Below are positions 1 through 10,768 of a DNA stretch of 64,000 nt, piece by piece. Every line of letters begins with the position of its first letter. Position 1 is the first letter of the stretch. Origin of the DNA: Litsea cubeba (Eukaryota > Streptophyta > Magnoliopsida > Laurales > Lauraceae); NCBI GenBank assembly GCA_012931725.1, contig CM022946.1:119931206-119995205 (forward strand), read 5' to 3'. The notes beneath the pieces were generated by a model. The model had not been told where the DNA came from, did no database searches, and worked only from the letters and a program-made list of their open reading frames with translations. Both the position numbers and the translations under genes were made by a program.

Positions 1-804
1 GGCTGGACATTGTGGGGCCTCTCCACCGAGCTCCAGGGAACAAGAGATGGCTGATAGTTGCTATGGATTACTTCACAAAGTAGATAGAAGCTGAGCCGCT
101 GTCCTCCATCACTGATAGGGAGTCCAGGAACTTCGTGTGGAAAAACATCATAACGAGGTTCGGCATCCCCAGGACCCTGATTTCGGACAACGGGACTCAG
201 TTCGACTCCAAATCCTTCAAGGACTTCTGCCACGAGTATGGCATCAGAAACCATTACTCCACTCCGGCGTATCCACAGAGCAATGGTCAGGCCGAAATTT
301 CTAACAAAATAATACTGGACGGCCTGAAGAGGCGGTTAGACAAGGCAAAAGGGAGATGGGTAGAAGAGCTTCCCAGCGTGCTGTGGGCATATAGAACGAC
401 TCCAAGGCGTTCCACCTCGGCGACACCTTTCTCTCTGGCCTACGGGATGGAGGCGGTCATTCCCTTAGAAATTGGCCTCCCCACCCTGAGGACAGAGTTG
501 GTCGACCGGGGCCGAAACGAGACAAACTTGGCAATGGAGCTGGACCTAGCAGACGAGCGTCGAGAAGCAGCAGCCCTACGACTGACTGACTATCAACAGC
601 GGCTAGCCAGAGGATACAATGAAAAAGTCAGAGAAAGAAGTTTCTCCGTGGGAGAGCTGGTTCTGAAGAAGACCCTGCCAGTTGACAAAGATCTGAATGA
701 AGGAAAACTGGCCCCGAACTGGCATGGCCCTTTCAGGGTGGTCTCACTGGCAGGACGATCCTCTTACAAGCTCGAGGACTAAGAAGGAAAGCCGTTTCCG
801 AGAC

Positions 805-809
805 CGCGG
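805..809. repeat. Left target site duplication of the solo LTR (CGCGG)
   Basis: Element B reads GAGAC-CGTGG-AATGC at this site. Here the left copy is CGCGG and the right copy (4097-4101) is CGTTG. Each is one substitution from CGTGG, so a 5-bp duplication has since diverged. Confidence 0.7.
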
Positions 810-3800
810 TGTCAAGCCCCGACCCAGGTTTGAAATATTTAATTATGTTTTAACCGTGATTAGTGGATAAGTGGGGTTAGTGGACGATTAGCTTATTTTA
901 TTAAGCTAGATTAGGATGTTTGATTAGCTTTGAGAACCTTTGTTAGCCTTTGACTTAAGTTTGACACGGGCCGGGGCGCCCGTGGATTGTGTGTGAAATC
1001 GTTGAGTTTATTCATGATGCTTGTGAAATCCCAATTTATGTGTATTTTGACTTATTTCCTCTAGATCATCAACTTTCATGTTTTGGCCAACTTGATTTTG
1101 TGATCAGAAATCGCGTTTTTCGAGAAAAAGGGCAAAACTGACATTTCACACAAGACCTGTACCCAAATTTCGAAATTTTCAGAAATTGTCAAAAATATAC
1201 TTTTTGGAAAGTAGAAACTTCGCCGATCATTTTTGTCTTCTTCGTCGTCTTCGTTCGGGGCCCGCAAGTGCCAATTCTAGCTTAATGAAGATCGGGGCCC
1301 ACAAGACTTGTCCCTTAAGAAGGGGGCTCTTCTTTCTCCTTCTTCATTCCATTCCAGCAACTTTCTTTGCTAGGGCTTTTCCTCTCCTCTCTTCTCACTC
1401 TCTCTCATCTGAAACTCTCACTTGGTGAGGTGTTCTTGGAGGATTGATCTCCTCAAATTCTTCCTCCCTCTTCAAGCTTCCCAAAGATACTCTTCTTGAG
1501 GAGTTTGAGCTAAGAGAAGCCCCTTATTCAAGCCTCTCTTCTTTGTTTGGGTTCCTCAAGGTTAGCAATAGCTTTCTCAACTCAAGATCTTTGTCTTCCT
1601 CTCCATTTGGAGTGTTTTAATCCCATTTGCTAAGGTTTTCATTGGAGATTTACAAATGTTGACTTTTTAGGGTTTTCTTGGGAAAAATTTTGGGGTTTTT
1701 GTAGATTTGGAGCTTGAGGCTCTAAGGCTTGGTTTGAGGAGTGATTTTTGATCATATCTTGGCTAGAGGCAAGTATATTTCAACAATTATGTGATGCTTT
1801 CTCTCATTGGTTCTATTTCTTGATTTTCCTTTTTGTGTTAATCTTCTTTAGTCTATGGTTTATTTTGATTTAATGGATCATTGTCATAGTTACCTTAATT
1901 TATGTTATTGCTCTACCATGCATTGGGAGTTTGTTCTCACTATGGCTTCTTGGAAAGTTTGTTTCATTGTGTTCAAATGGGTGTTCAAAGAAAAGGGAAA
2001 AGAACTTGGAACCTTTTAAAAAATGTTGAGTTTGTGTTAATTAGATGATTATGGATGATGGTTTAATGATTTGTGGAGGTTGAGAAGAGGCCCAAGATGT
2101 TGTAGAATTTTGTATGGAAGAAAGGAATGAAAGGGAATGGAAATGATCAAGAAAAGAGGAAGAAAAACAAAAAAAAAGGGAAGATTTCTGCACTCGGGCT
2201 GGACTGGGCAGGCCCAGTCCGCTCGAGCGACCCACTGGGCCGCTCGAGCGGACCAGGCACTGCCTGGCCCTCGCTCGAGCGACCCAGCTTCTGTCTGGGT
2301 CCGCTCGAGCGAGCCCAGCTCAGTCTGGGCTCGGGTCTGGGCCTGATTAAGGGTCTATTTAAGGGCTGTTTGATGGCCCAATTGAAGATTTTGATAAGCC
2401 CATTTTCTAGGTGTCTTTTGGGCTTGTTTTAAGGTCAACTCTCGGGCTGTTTTTGAGTCCTAATGTTGGGCTATTTGTGACATGAATTGTGGGTTACTTT
2501 AGGGACTGTTTGGGCTTGCTTTTATTGGACTGCTTGAGCTTGGATGAGGCCAGTTGTGGGCCTGATTAAAAGGACTTAAACCTACCTTTAAGGAAGACTT
2601 ATTGGGTATAACATTCAAGTCCACTTCAAGCCTATGTCCAAGCCCAATTCAGCCCTTTTATCCTTTCTATAAGAGAAGCCCATTCAACCTTTTCAAGCCT
2701 AGAATTCATGGTAAGAAGTGTCTTGGACTATGGCCAATACCACTTGGGAAAACCCTCAAGTCTAAATGTACGCTTAATCCCTTATGATTGTCAATGATCT
2801 TCGGTGGCACCAAATCACTTTCTTTTAATGACAATAAAGGGGTCAATTGTATATCGAGACTACCCGCTTTAGTCGATCGAATCATCATACATTCTTTTGT
2901 GTAAACAGACTTTTGTTTTGGTTCTTTCTCCAATTCTTCTAATGTTTTGAAGTAGGTTACCCCCATATTTTAGAAATGATGAAACTACTCACCTGTTTTG
3001 CTTGGCTTTGCCCATATGCATTTGTTTGGAGTAGTTCTCTATCGATTTTGGAAATGTATCTTATAAATAGAATTGCATTTCTTCGAGGTTTCGGATTTTC
3101 ACTATAATGGCACCACTAGGCTTAGGTCACCTTGTCGGACTGATCATCCGGCTTGGGGTCTTTAATTTGTCTGCCAGCTGCAGTTTGGATTCTGTCTGTA
3201 CCGACCATGGCAACGGTAATTATCCGGTCCCACGAGTAGTGGCTACGGTTCTGTCTGATAACGACTATGTCGTTCCGGTCCCACGATTAGTGGCTACGGT
3301 TTGTCTGCTCTGGTTACTTCGGTAACAGGAGAATATAGCTTTATGTGGGTTGCCAATGTTTTTATGCATTAATATTCATCTCATGGTATTTGTTTATGTT
3401 CCTCATCATGACATTAGATTTGTAAACCATCGAGATGTATCTTCTATCTTTACTTCGACATTGTTATTAATCGTGATTTCATCGTAGCTCTTACTTATCA
3501 TGTTTTGTTTCGCTCTCATCCTATTATTGTTGTAATTGCTTGCCAGACCGTCGTGTCTGACTCTCTTTTGTTTGGTGCCAGATGTCGAGCCCCTCGCGGT
3601 TGAGGCGCACTTCGAGGCGGAACCTATAGTTCCAGTGGAGGGCGAGTGGCGGCCCGATGACGTCAATTAGACGTCGGGTTGCCTTGGAGCTGCGATCACA
3701 TTCTGGGGATTTCATGATATACATTTTGGGTTTTTGTCATGGCCATTGTTGGCTTATTTTCTTTTGGGAAAGTTTGTAATTAATGCTTAACTTTACTTTT

Positions 3801-4096
3801 GTATCAAATTTAAACTAACTTTGGGGCCTACAGTAAAAATGTTTCTCTTTTGATGCTAGTCTCTTGCGTTCTCATTTATACCCGTTTTGAGAGACTTTTA
3901 CGTTTGCTACAATGCTTCCGCGTAAGTTATTTGTATGAAAGTGATTCTCATTTATCACTATTGGATCGGATTCCGTGAATCCTTACCGCGGAAACCTGTG
4001 GGAAACTAGCGTGTGCGGGCGGAATTTTCCGGCCCGTCGCGCCGCGTCCCCGGATTAAGACCTCGTTTAGCGGGACCTCGGTCCGGGGGCGTGACA
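810..4096 (+). mobile_element. Solo LTR, long Tekay-type Ty3/gypsy family
   Basis: The segment begins TGTCAAGCCCCGACC and ends GGGGGCGTGACA, the TG...CA termini of an LTR. Several blocks match the 3.1-kb LTR of the Tekay element: a CGACCCG-type start, the block GCCAGACCGTCGTGTCTGA near 3541, the CGATGACGTCA-TAGAC block near 3655 and the terminal GGTCCGGGG. No gag or pol lies inside, so this is one LTR left by recombination between two LTRs. A CTCGAGCG-rich cassette lies at about 2215-2335. Removing the segment restores the element A integrase reading. Confidence 0.8.
2215..2335. repeat. CTCGAGCG palindrome cassette in solo LTR
   Basis: Four to five copies of the palindromic core CTCGAG, in the context CGCTCGAGCG, alternate with GGCCCAG/CTGGGC-type arms in a GC-rich island. 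The flanking LTR is AT-rich. It lies about 1.4 kb from the LTR start, close to where the Tekay LTR carries its CGATCGAT cassette. Confidence 0.75.
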
Positions 4097-4101
4097 CGTT
4101 G
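4097..4101. repeat. Right target site duplication of the solo LTR (CGTTG)
   Basis: This directly follows the terminal GTGACA and is followed by AATGCATCCC, the continuation of the element A integrase. It is the partner of 805-809. Confidence 0.7.
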
Positions 4102-4220
4102 AATGCATCCCACTTGAAGAAATTCTATTTCTAAAGATGTAACATGAGTCTCAGAATCAATGAAAGTAGCGTTTGCCCTGTCATCAATCTGTGTCATATC
4201 TCCTTATTTGAGTCCGGCAG

Positions 4221-4858
4221 TTTTGGGTCCCTGACCCTGGGAGAGACTTCGGATTCATACATCCAGTCACTTCCTAAAGTTTGGGTCCATGACCCTGGAA
4301 AAGGCTTCGGATTCATACATCCGGTCACTTCCTAAAGTTTGGGTCCATGACCCTGGAAAAGGCTTCGGATTCATACATCCGGTCGTTTCCTAATGTTTGG
4401 GTCCATGACCCTGGAAAAGGCTTCGGATTCATACATCCGGTCGTTTCCTAAAGTTTGGGTCCATGACCCTGGAAAAGGCTTCGGATTCATACATCCGGTC
4501 GTTTCCTAAAGTTTGGGTCCATGACCCTGGAAAAGGCTTCGGATTCATACATCCGGTCGTTTCCTAAAGTTTGGGTCCATGACCCTGGAAAAGGCTTCGG
4601 ATTCATACATCCGGTCGTTTCCTAAAGTTTGGGTCCATGACCCTGGAAAAGGCTTCGGATTCATACATCCGGTCGTTTCCTAAAGTTTGGGTCCATGACT
4701 CTGGAAAAGGCTTTGGATTCATACATCCGGTCGTTTCCTAAAGTTTGGGTCCATAACCCTGGAAAAGGCTTCGGATTCACACATCCGGTGGTTTACTAAA
4801 GTTTGGGTTCCTAACCCTGGAAGAGGCGTCGGATTCATACATCCAGTCGCTTCCTAAA
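4221..4858 (+). repeat. 58-bp tandem array of element A, about 11 copies
   Basis: The unit starts GTTTGGGTCCATGACCCTGG and repeats every 58 bp (starts near 4279, 4337, 4395, 4453 and so on to 4801). The outer copies are more diverged than the inner ones, as expected when arrays expand from the middle. It lies just after the integrase stop. Short ORFs running through it are by-products of the repeat. The unit is homologous to the 81-bp unit of element B. Confidence 0.9.
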
Positions 4859-5110
4859 TTCCGGGTTCATACACCCCTCGAGATCGTTCCCGAACTCAGG
4901 CTCGCACAGCCGAGATCCTTGAAATTATGGGCTCGTCTCGGCAAAAGACAGTTCGTCTCGGCCAATGACAGTCCACTTTGGCCAATGACAAGTCTTCGAA
5001 AGAAAAAGAGCAGTGCAAGCACTAAAGTGCAAAAAAGCAGCACAAAATTGCAAATATCGCAAAACAGTACAAGAAAAGCAAAGAAGAAATACACAGAAAT
5101 ACTGTACACA
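4859..5110. other. Spacer after the 58-bp array
   Basis: This is non-coding. It matches the stretch after the element B array (near 31420-31640), including the CTCGGC-rich part with the words TTCGTCTCGGCCAA. I see no gene. Confidence 0.5.
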
Positions 5111-5772
5111 GATTGTATGATCACAAAACTTGTTCTTTTTATTCATTGTAATTACTTCATTACAGGGATTACAGAGAAGAAAACAGAGTACAGAAAGGAG
5201 GTTCGCAGCCCTCTAAAAACAGAAAAAGAAAGGAGGCTTCGAGACTGCTCTTCGCTGATTCCATCCGCTGATTGGAGATCTTCAGCCGCAAGGCTTCCCG
5301 ATTCCTCCCGCTACCTGGAGGTCTTGATATCCCACATGGCGACCTGCACAGAGCCCTGTGGGATGAAAACAAGACCCCCCAGCCGCCCGGAGGCGCCTGG
5401 ACTTGGTGTTCAGTGCCAGGAGCTCTGCAATACGCTTTGGATGGTCAGACCAAGCTTTGCAAAAAAGCTCGAGCTCCTGGTACAGTCGATGCTTGGATCT
5501 CCATAGAGCACCCTCGTTCAGAGGGTGCGCAGTCCATGGAGATCGCCTTTAGAGGGAGCGCAGACCACGACAGACAGTCCCTCTCAGAGGAAGCTGTCTT
5601 CTGGCGCAAGGGCTTCGCCCGGGTCAAAGGCTCCTAAACCTCTACGGTATCTAGCTACCAGAATGTCTGGCAGAGGCAAAGGGGTCCCCATTACAGTCAA
5701 AAGCAAAAGGAGAGAAGAGCCTCTTGTTTAAGTCCTCTCTCCCATGGCGAGCTTACCTCCCGTATTTATAGA
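5110..5772 (-). other. Possible small antisense transcription unit, element A
   Basis: On the minus strand a TATAAATA box lies at about 5771-5762 and an AATAAA signal at about 5145-5140. The same pair occurs in element B (32384 and about 31660), with similar sequence between. A short frame near 5627-5445 reads PLRQKTASSERD and SALPLKAI-DCAPSERG; the B frame at 32294-32043 has related residues (PLRLWTAFS, LKELPVDHALSERG). I do not recognise a function. It could be a small protein gene, a non-coding RNA or coincidence. Confidence 0.35.
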
Positions 5773-6578
5773 AGGATAGAGGGCTCAACACTCAAGGAAA
5801 TTTATGGGGCAAGGTCTCCCACGCCCCACTAGGAGTGCACGCCTTCCAATATACTGACCACCGGCTCCGATGGTGACACGTGGAGCCATCTGCTCGATTT
5901 TCTCGTTGACCATACCGCCATACTTACTGCTATTTATGGTCCTCAGAATACGGAGTATCAGCGCGAATATCTAAGAAGACTGCTAGGTACTCTCCCCAAC
6001 TCAACTCACGCGTCTTGTCACGAAAAGCACTCAGCCGAACTCAAGCATAGAAGAGCCGAGCTCAAAAAGATGGATGAGACAGAAATTGCACGAGCGAAAG
6101 CAGGAGAGACAGGGGTCTACAGCGACTTCGGTACTCCCGCTGGCTTAGCCCAGGACTAAACTGGGGGCAGTTCGGCATCTACTCCTACTGAGTCCGTACA
6201 CATTCGAAACGTTCAGCAGGCAAAAAACACGCGACTGGTAAAGAAGAGACAAGCAGCTGGAGAAACTTTCAATTGCATTAAAACTTTGTTCATTACACAG
6301 CGCGGCAGATACAATTGAAAGAAATTACAAGGAACATAAAACAAAAAAGCCTTCTCCACGATCAGAGGCGACAAGATTGTCCCAAGGTCATGCTCGATTA
6401 GATGTGCGGGCGGCAGTGTCAGAAGCTTCGCCGGCGGGAGGGGCAGAGTTCGGCATCGGAAGTGGAAACGGAGGGGGTTCCCGGAAGGATGGGTGATCCT
6501 CCGAGACCCCAGCCTCCTTCAGGCCAGCGCGCCATCCTTTCACCCAGGCCTTATCCCTCACAACGAGGACTCTTTCCT
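5773..6578. other. Non-coding spacer, 3' side of the aORF in element A
   Basis: This has partial similarity to the element B region 32385-32787, including the block with CACGCCTTCC. No convincing ORF is visible. Short frames here do not match between the two elements. Confidence 0.4.
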
Positions 6579-7485
6579 TTAGTAGGCAGTGACCTGCGCT
6601 CTGGCGTCCTCAAATGTAACATCGCACTCTAACTCGAGCCTCGCCTCGGCTTCATCTGCCCTTTTGGATTCGGCTTGAAGCAGGGCCGCGTAGTCATCTT
6701 CCATCTTCGAGATGGAGACCTCGAGTTCAGCCACTCTAGTCCTCTCCGCCTCGGCATCTCCCTTCGCTTGCTCGAGCCTCGCCGCATACTCTTCCTCAGC
6801 CCTCGTCAATTTCTGAGTAACGGCGTCTAGGGATTCCTGCAGGCCATTTTTCTCCGCGGTCAGCTTGGCAATGTCGGCGCCGTACCTGCACAGTCTGTCG
6901 GCCGCGACCATGGACTTCTGCACCGCCTGTTGGAGAAACAAGGCGTTCAGGACAAAATTCAGGAAACACTGATAATGAACAGCTGGATAAAATATGAGCG
7001 GTTCAAATGGATTTACCGTGAAATTCGACTGCAGCATCGACAGTATCAGCTTCTGATCGCTGTACCTGTCCAGTTGCGCCATGTCTCGAGGAAGGGCGCA
7101 GGCTCGCCCGAGTGCCTCGATGACCGGGGGATCGATCTTGTGGAGAACGCGATCGTCCATCATCATCGGCCTCCCCGGTTCAAACACGAAGCTCGGCTCC
7201 CACGGATGTGGGCCCCAGAATGGCGAAGCCGCGGCCGAACTAGGACCCGCATCGGTTCTCGGCATCTTCAGCGGCCGAACTTCCTCCTGCCCGGCCTCAG
7301 CCGGGGGCGAACGTACCTCCGGACCGGCGGGGCTAGGAGGAGCAAAGACCTCTACCGCAGCCACGGGAGAAGCTTCCCGAACCCTCGGAGAAGGAACCTC
7401 AAGGGGACTCAAATTCGCAGGCACCTGGGGAGCTCGGGAGTCTTCAACCCCGAGCGCCAAGGTCTCGAGGTCCTCAAAGGACAGA
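6579..7485 (-). pseudogene. Antisense ORF of element A, exons 2 (end) and 3
   Basis: Minus-strand reading continues from 18667 across the Tekay insertion. From 7485 it reads an acidic, Pro/Ser-rich linker, then the block IEALGRACALPRDM (near 7110), which matches IGALAKVCALPRDM in B. Exon 2 ends at 7017 before GTAAAT; exon 3 starts at 6926 after CTCCAACAG. The intron happens to be open in frame. Exon 3 encodes a coiled coil rich in Glu, Lys and Ala (AEKNGLQESLD, AEEEYAARLEQAKGDAEAE). The family resembles the Pfam group named putative gypsy type transposon, found antisense in Tat elements. Its role is unknown to me. It is broken by the Tekay insertion and by stops upstream. Confidence 0.65.
7481..7485. 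repeat. Left target site duplication of the Tekay element (ACAGA)
   Basis: ACAGA immediately precedes TGTAAGACCC and is repeated exactly at 18662-18666. Confidence 0.95.
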
Positions 7486-7986
7486 TGTAAGACCCCGACC
7501 CGAGAGACCTCGTTTAGAGTTGTTTAAGTTGTGTTTTAGTTTAAGTGTGTTTAGTGGTTTTTGGATTAGTTGGGGATTAGAATAGCTTTTATAATAGCTT
7601 TGGGGAATTTGGAGAGCCTTTTTATTTGTGGGACCCTTTGGGGGTTCTTGTTACGAATTGTGTGAGATTGGGGGTTTACTGATGATTTTCAAGAATCGTG
7701 TTTTTAACCCCATTGTACTTATCTTATTAATCCCTACAACTTTCATGTTGACATCGTTTTCATTCAAGGACTTTAAACCTGATTTTTCACTAATTAAGGG
7801 CAAAATGGTCTTTTTACCCAAAATCTGGACACCGATTTCAATGTCACCAAAATGTACAAAATATATACTTTTTGGAAACTAGAAATTTTGCCGATCAACT
7901 TTGTCTTCTTCGTCGAATTTGTTTGAAGCCCCGAAGACCATGTTTTGAGCCCGAGAAGTTCTTTAAGTTGTGGGCCCCATCCTCAC

Positions 7987-8000
7987 TTACTATATATAGA
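7987..8000 (+). promoter_or_regulatory. Probable TATA box of the Tekay 5' LTR
   Basis: CTTACTATATATAGAAAGC lies about 500 bp into the LTR and is followed by a pyrimidine-rich leader. The same site in the 3' LTR is at about 16092-16104. Its function is inferred from sequence and position. Confidence 0.5.
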
Positions 8001-8704
8001 AAGCTTCTTCTTCTTTTTCCCATTTCTGGCAAAAACCCTAGCGGAGAAGAAAAATCCCAGCCCTAAGGGTTTTCCCTTACCTTTTCTTGCCTCTTCATCT
8101 TCAATCCCCCACTAAACTAGTGCTAATGGAGAATTAGAGATTATAATCTTCTTCCTCATCTCAAGGCCTTCGTCTGGACACAATTTTTGAAGAAAACCGC
8201 CCACTCCAAGACTTACTTTGGACAACCCCTTGCTTTTTGAAGAACTTCTTTGTAAGTGATTTTCCTAAAAGTTTTATAATCTTGTTTGTTTAGCCCTAGG
8301 GTAACTCTATTTCAATTATTGGAAGATTCCGTTTTGTTTTAATTGGATTTTGATAATCAAGGGTTTGGATTTGGGGGTTTTGTGTATAGGTGTTTGATTT
8401 TGGACCTAAGAGGTGATTAGAGCTCGAATTGAATTGCAATTGGACCCAAGGCAAGTGGATGAAATGATTCTCATGTGTTTTGTCATGTTTTATGCAAAAT
8501 CTGGATTTGTCTTCATTAATGGTTTTAATGAATTATCATGTTTAATGGTTTAGTCTTATTGATTTTGAATGATGATTTGATGAGATAATGAGGTCAAGGA
8601 ATAGCCTAATTGTTTGTGAAAATATGTATGGAAGAAGGGGAAAGAAAGGAAATGGATTGGAGTTGGACAAGAGAAGAATTCAACCAAATGGGTTGAAATT
8701 CGCT

Positions 8705-8940
8705 ACAGGACCGATCGATCGCCCATCAGGTCCGATCGATCGGACTGTAAATAACTGAGAGGGTTCTCAGGACCGATCGATCGCCCATCAGGTCCGATCG
8801 ATCGGACTGTAAATAACTGAGAGGGTTCTCAGGACCGATCGATCGCCCATCAGGTCCGATCGATCGGACTGTAAATAACTGGAAGCAAATTCAGGACCGA
8901 TCGATCGGCCAAGGGGTCCGATCGATCGGACTGAAATGAG
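8705..8940 (+). repeat. 62-bp tandem palindromic unit, four copies (5' LTR)
   Basis: Each unit holds GGACCGATCGATCG followed by the perfect 16-bp palindrome GTCCGATCGATCGGAC. The copies start near 8706, 8768, 8830 and 8892, and the last is diverged. The 3' LTR has three such copies (about 16811-16976). Confidence 0.9.
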
Positions 8941-10620
8941 ATGGACTAATAAAATAGGAGAATTGTGAGACTATTTTCCAGATTCATTCCAAGCCCATAC
9001 TCGAGTCCAATTTAGTTCTATCCCTTATCTTCTTATTTGAAGACATTGAACCTGTAATGATTCATTTAAACCCATGAAAGATTGGGGGTAAATTGTGAGG
9101 GGCTGTAGTGTGGAGGTATTGTTTGGAGGCCCAACGCTATTCAAGGATGAGTAAGGTATTGAATGGAGTCCGAAGGAAGGAGGAACCTCATCATGAAAAT
9201 TCCATGAGGTTTGCTAGATTGACCAATGTGTATAAGGACCCGGAATGTCCCTAACTCTTAAAGAGTACCAAAATTTCATCATAACCGACATACGGGACCC
9301 TATTCGCACTGATTCAATTCTAGTACCCCATTGTTAGCCTGTAAAGGTATTGGAAACTATTTGTATTTGATTTCCAACCAATCCCCTATTTTGAGATTTC
9401 AATCGTGATTTGTGAGTGCTCTTGAACCGAAATCATTGTGTTACCATATTGTGAATTGTTTAGACCCGCCCCGACTTTTATACGTTCTGTATCTATGAGT
9501 TCCCGCCCCGTTATGTGTATTTAATTGTTTTGATTTTCACATGTTACCTATGAGTCGGCACCACTCAGCTTGGATAACCTTATCGGTTTGATCCACCGGT
9601 TTGGATATCCCCCTTCAGTTATACCCGCTGCAGCATGGTTCCCGCCCCGCCTCGCCTCGATATACCCGGTTCGCTACCGTGGTCCCGCAGAGTATTATAT
9701 GTATTTATTATATAAAAATCGTTGACTCTCCTCACCTCGTGTGACTGAGGTTAACGTCGTTGATTCTCCTCACCTCGTGTGACTGAGGTCAATGTCCCGA
9801 TGTGCTCTTATCACTTTTGTGAGAGAGGATTTAGCATTGTGTGGTTGCCACCTTGTTAGTCCCGAATCTTTGTCACCTTACATGTTTTATTTGCATTTGT
9901 AACTCTTTTAAAATGTTGCATTATTCATTTATGAAAATTCATTGTTTATCTAAATTTTTCTATGTTTCTAATGACATCATTGTTTTGAATTATTGTTATA
10001 TCTTTTCACCCACCTGCCAGACCGTCGTGTCTGATCCATTTATTTTGGTACTCAGGTCCCGAGCTTATTGCCTTTGAGGAGGAGCCAGAGGAGGCGGTCG
10101 GTGAACCGCAACGAGTGATTGAGTGGCAAGCCGATGATGTCATGTAGACATTTGGCTTTGCCTTGAGGACGATGCACTTTGGGAACTTGATATCTTTGTT
10201 TTAGATTTCATTTGGTTGTACGGTCTTTGTTGACCGTTATTTTGGGGGCTTTAATTAACTGATACTTTGTAAACATATCTGAATTTACTTTTGGGGAAAA
10301 TATGCTATGATCATTGCTCATTCTGATATCTTGTCATGTTAACTATAAATCAGTCTTGTTTATGGATTTGAATGGTATTAGTATGGTTTGCTACACGCTT
10401 CCGCAATTTTGAAAATATATTTGATATGGTTATATGTGAGATGATGTGTACAGATAATCCTCACCGCGGAACCCTGTGGGAAATCACGTGCACGGATAAA
10501 CATTCTTTTAACTCCGTGTGCGTTTTAGCCAAAGAGATGCACGTGGCGCGGCATCAACCCACCGTCCCGACTCCCGGACTCGGATCCTTCCCCTTTTTCG
10601 GTCCGGGGTCGCGACAGGAC

Positions 10621-10634
10621 TGGTATCAGAGCGG
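10621..10634 (+). other. Primer-binding site, initiator Met tRNA type
   Basis: TGGTATCAGAGCGG starts four bases after the 5' LTR end. TGGTATCAGAGC is the usual complement of the plant initiator methionine tRNA 3' end, used to prime minus-strand DNA synthesis. Confidence 0.9.
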
Positions 10635-10768
10635 GACATGTTTCAGGCAATTAAAAGAAACTAGAAACCTTAAGTACGTGGCGAGGATTCGTTAGATAGA
10701 ATCGTGTGAGCAATGTGTGACCACCCTGTACTTGATTTATATGTGCTTACAATTTGTTTTGTAGCGTT

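Larger units (their letters stand above)
3..4134 (+). pseudogene. Integrase C-terminal part of element A pol, split by a solo LTR
   Basis: The frame starting at base 3 reads the integrase catalytic core: the first Asp in an LDIVGP context, the second in SDNGTQF (about 186-206) and the Glu in SNGQAEISNK (about 280-309), followed by the GPFRVVSL C-terminal region near 723-750. It aligns residue by residue with element B. TAG at 81-83 replaces a Ser codon of B and TAA at 780-782 replaces a Leu codon. Coding similarity stops at 809, where a 3.3-kb LTR is inserted, and resumes at 4102 with the last ten or so codons ending in TAA 4132-4134. In the family this enzyme inserts retrotransposon cDNA into chromosomes. 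This copy cannot make it. Confidence 0.85.
7486..10616 (+). repeat. 5' LTR of the Tekay element
   Basis: It runs from TGTAAGACCCCGACC to GGGGTCGCGACA, 3131 bp. A TATATATA box lies at about 7990-7998. It carries four copies of a 62-bp palindromic unit against three in the 3' LTR, which with a 4-bp and a 1-bp indel accounts for the 59-bp length difference. Short ORFs appear identically in both LTRs and have no recognisable product. Confidence 0.95.

Noticed and set aside
2127..2432. Two overlapping ORFs in the solo LTR
   Set aside because: They run through the palindromic cassette and read Ser, Arg and Pro repeats. Not conserved in the other LTRs.
4221..4858. Possible CRISPR-like or coding repeat at 58-bp spacing
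   Set aside because: The whole unit is repeated with no unique spacers, and 58 is not a multiple of three, so neither reading fits.
7628..8066. Two ORFs repeated identically at 15732-16170
   Set aside because: They are identical only because both lie in the two LTRs of one element. There is no domain, and they overlap the promoter region.
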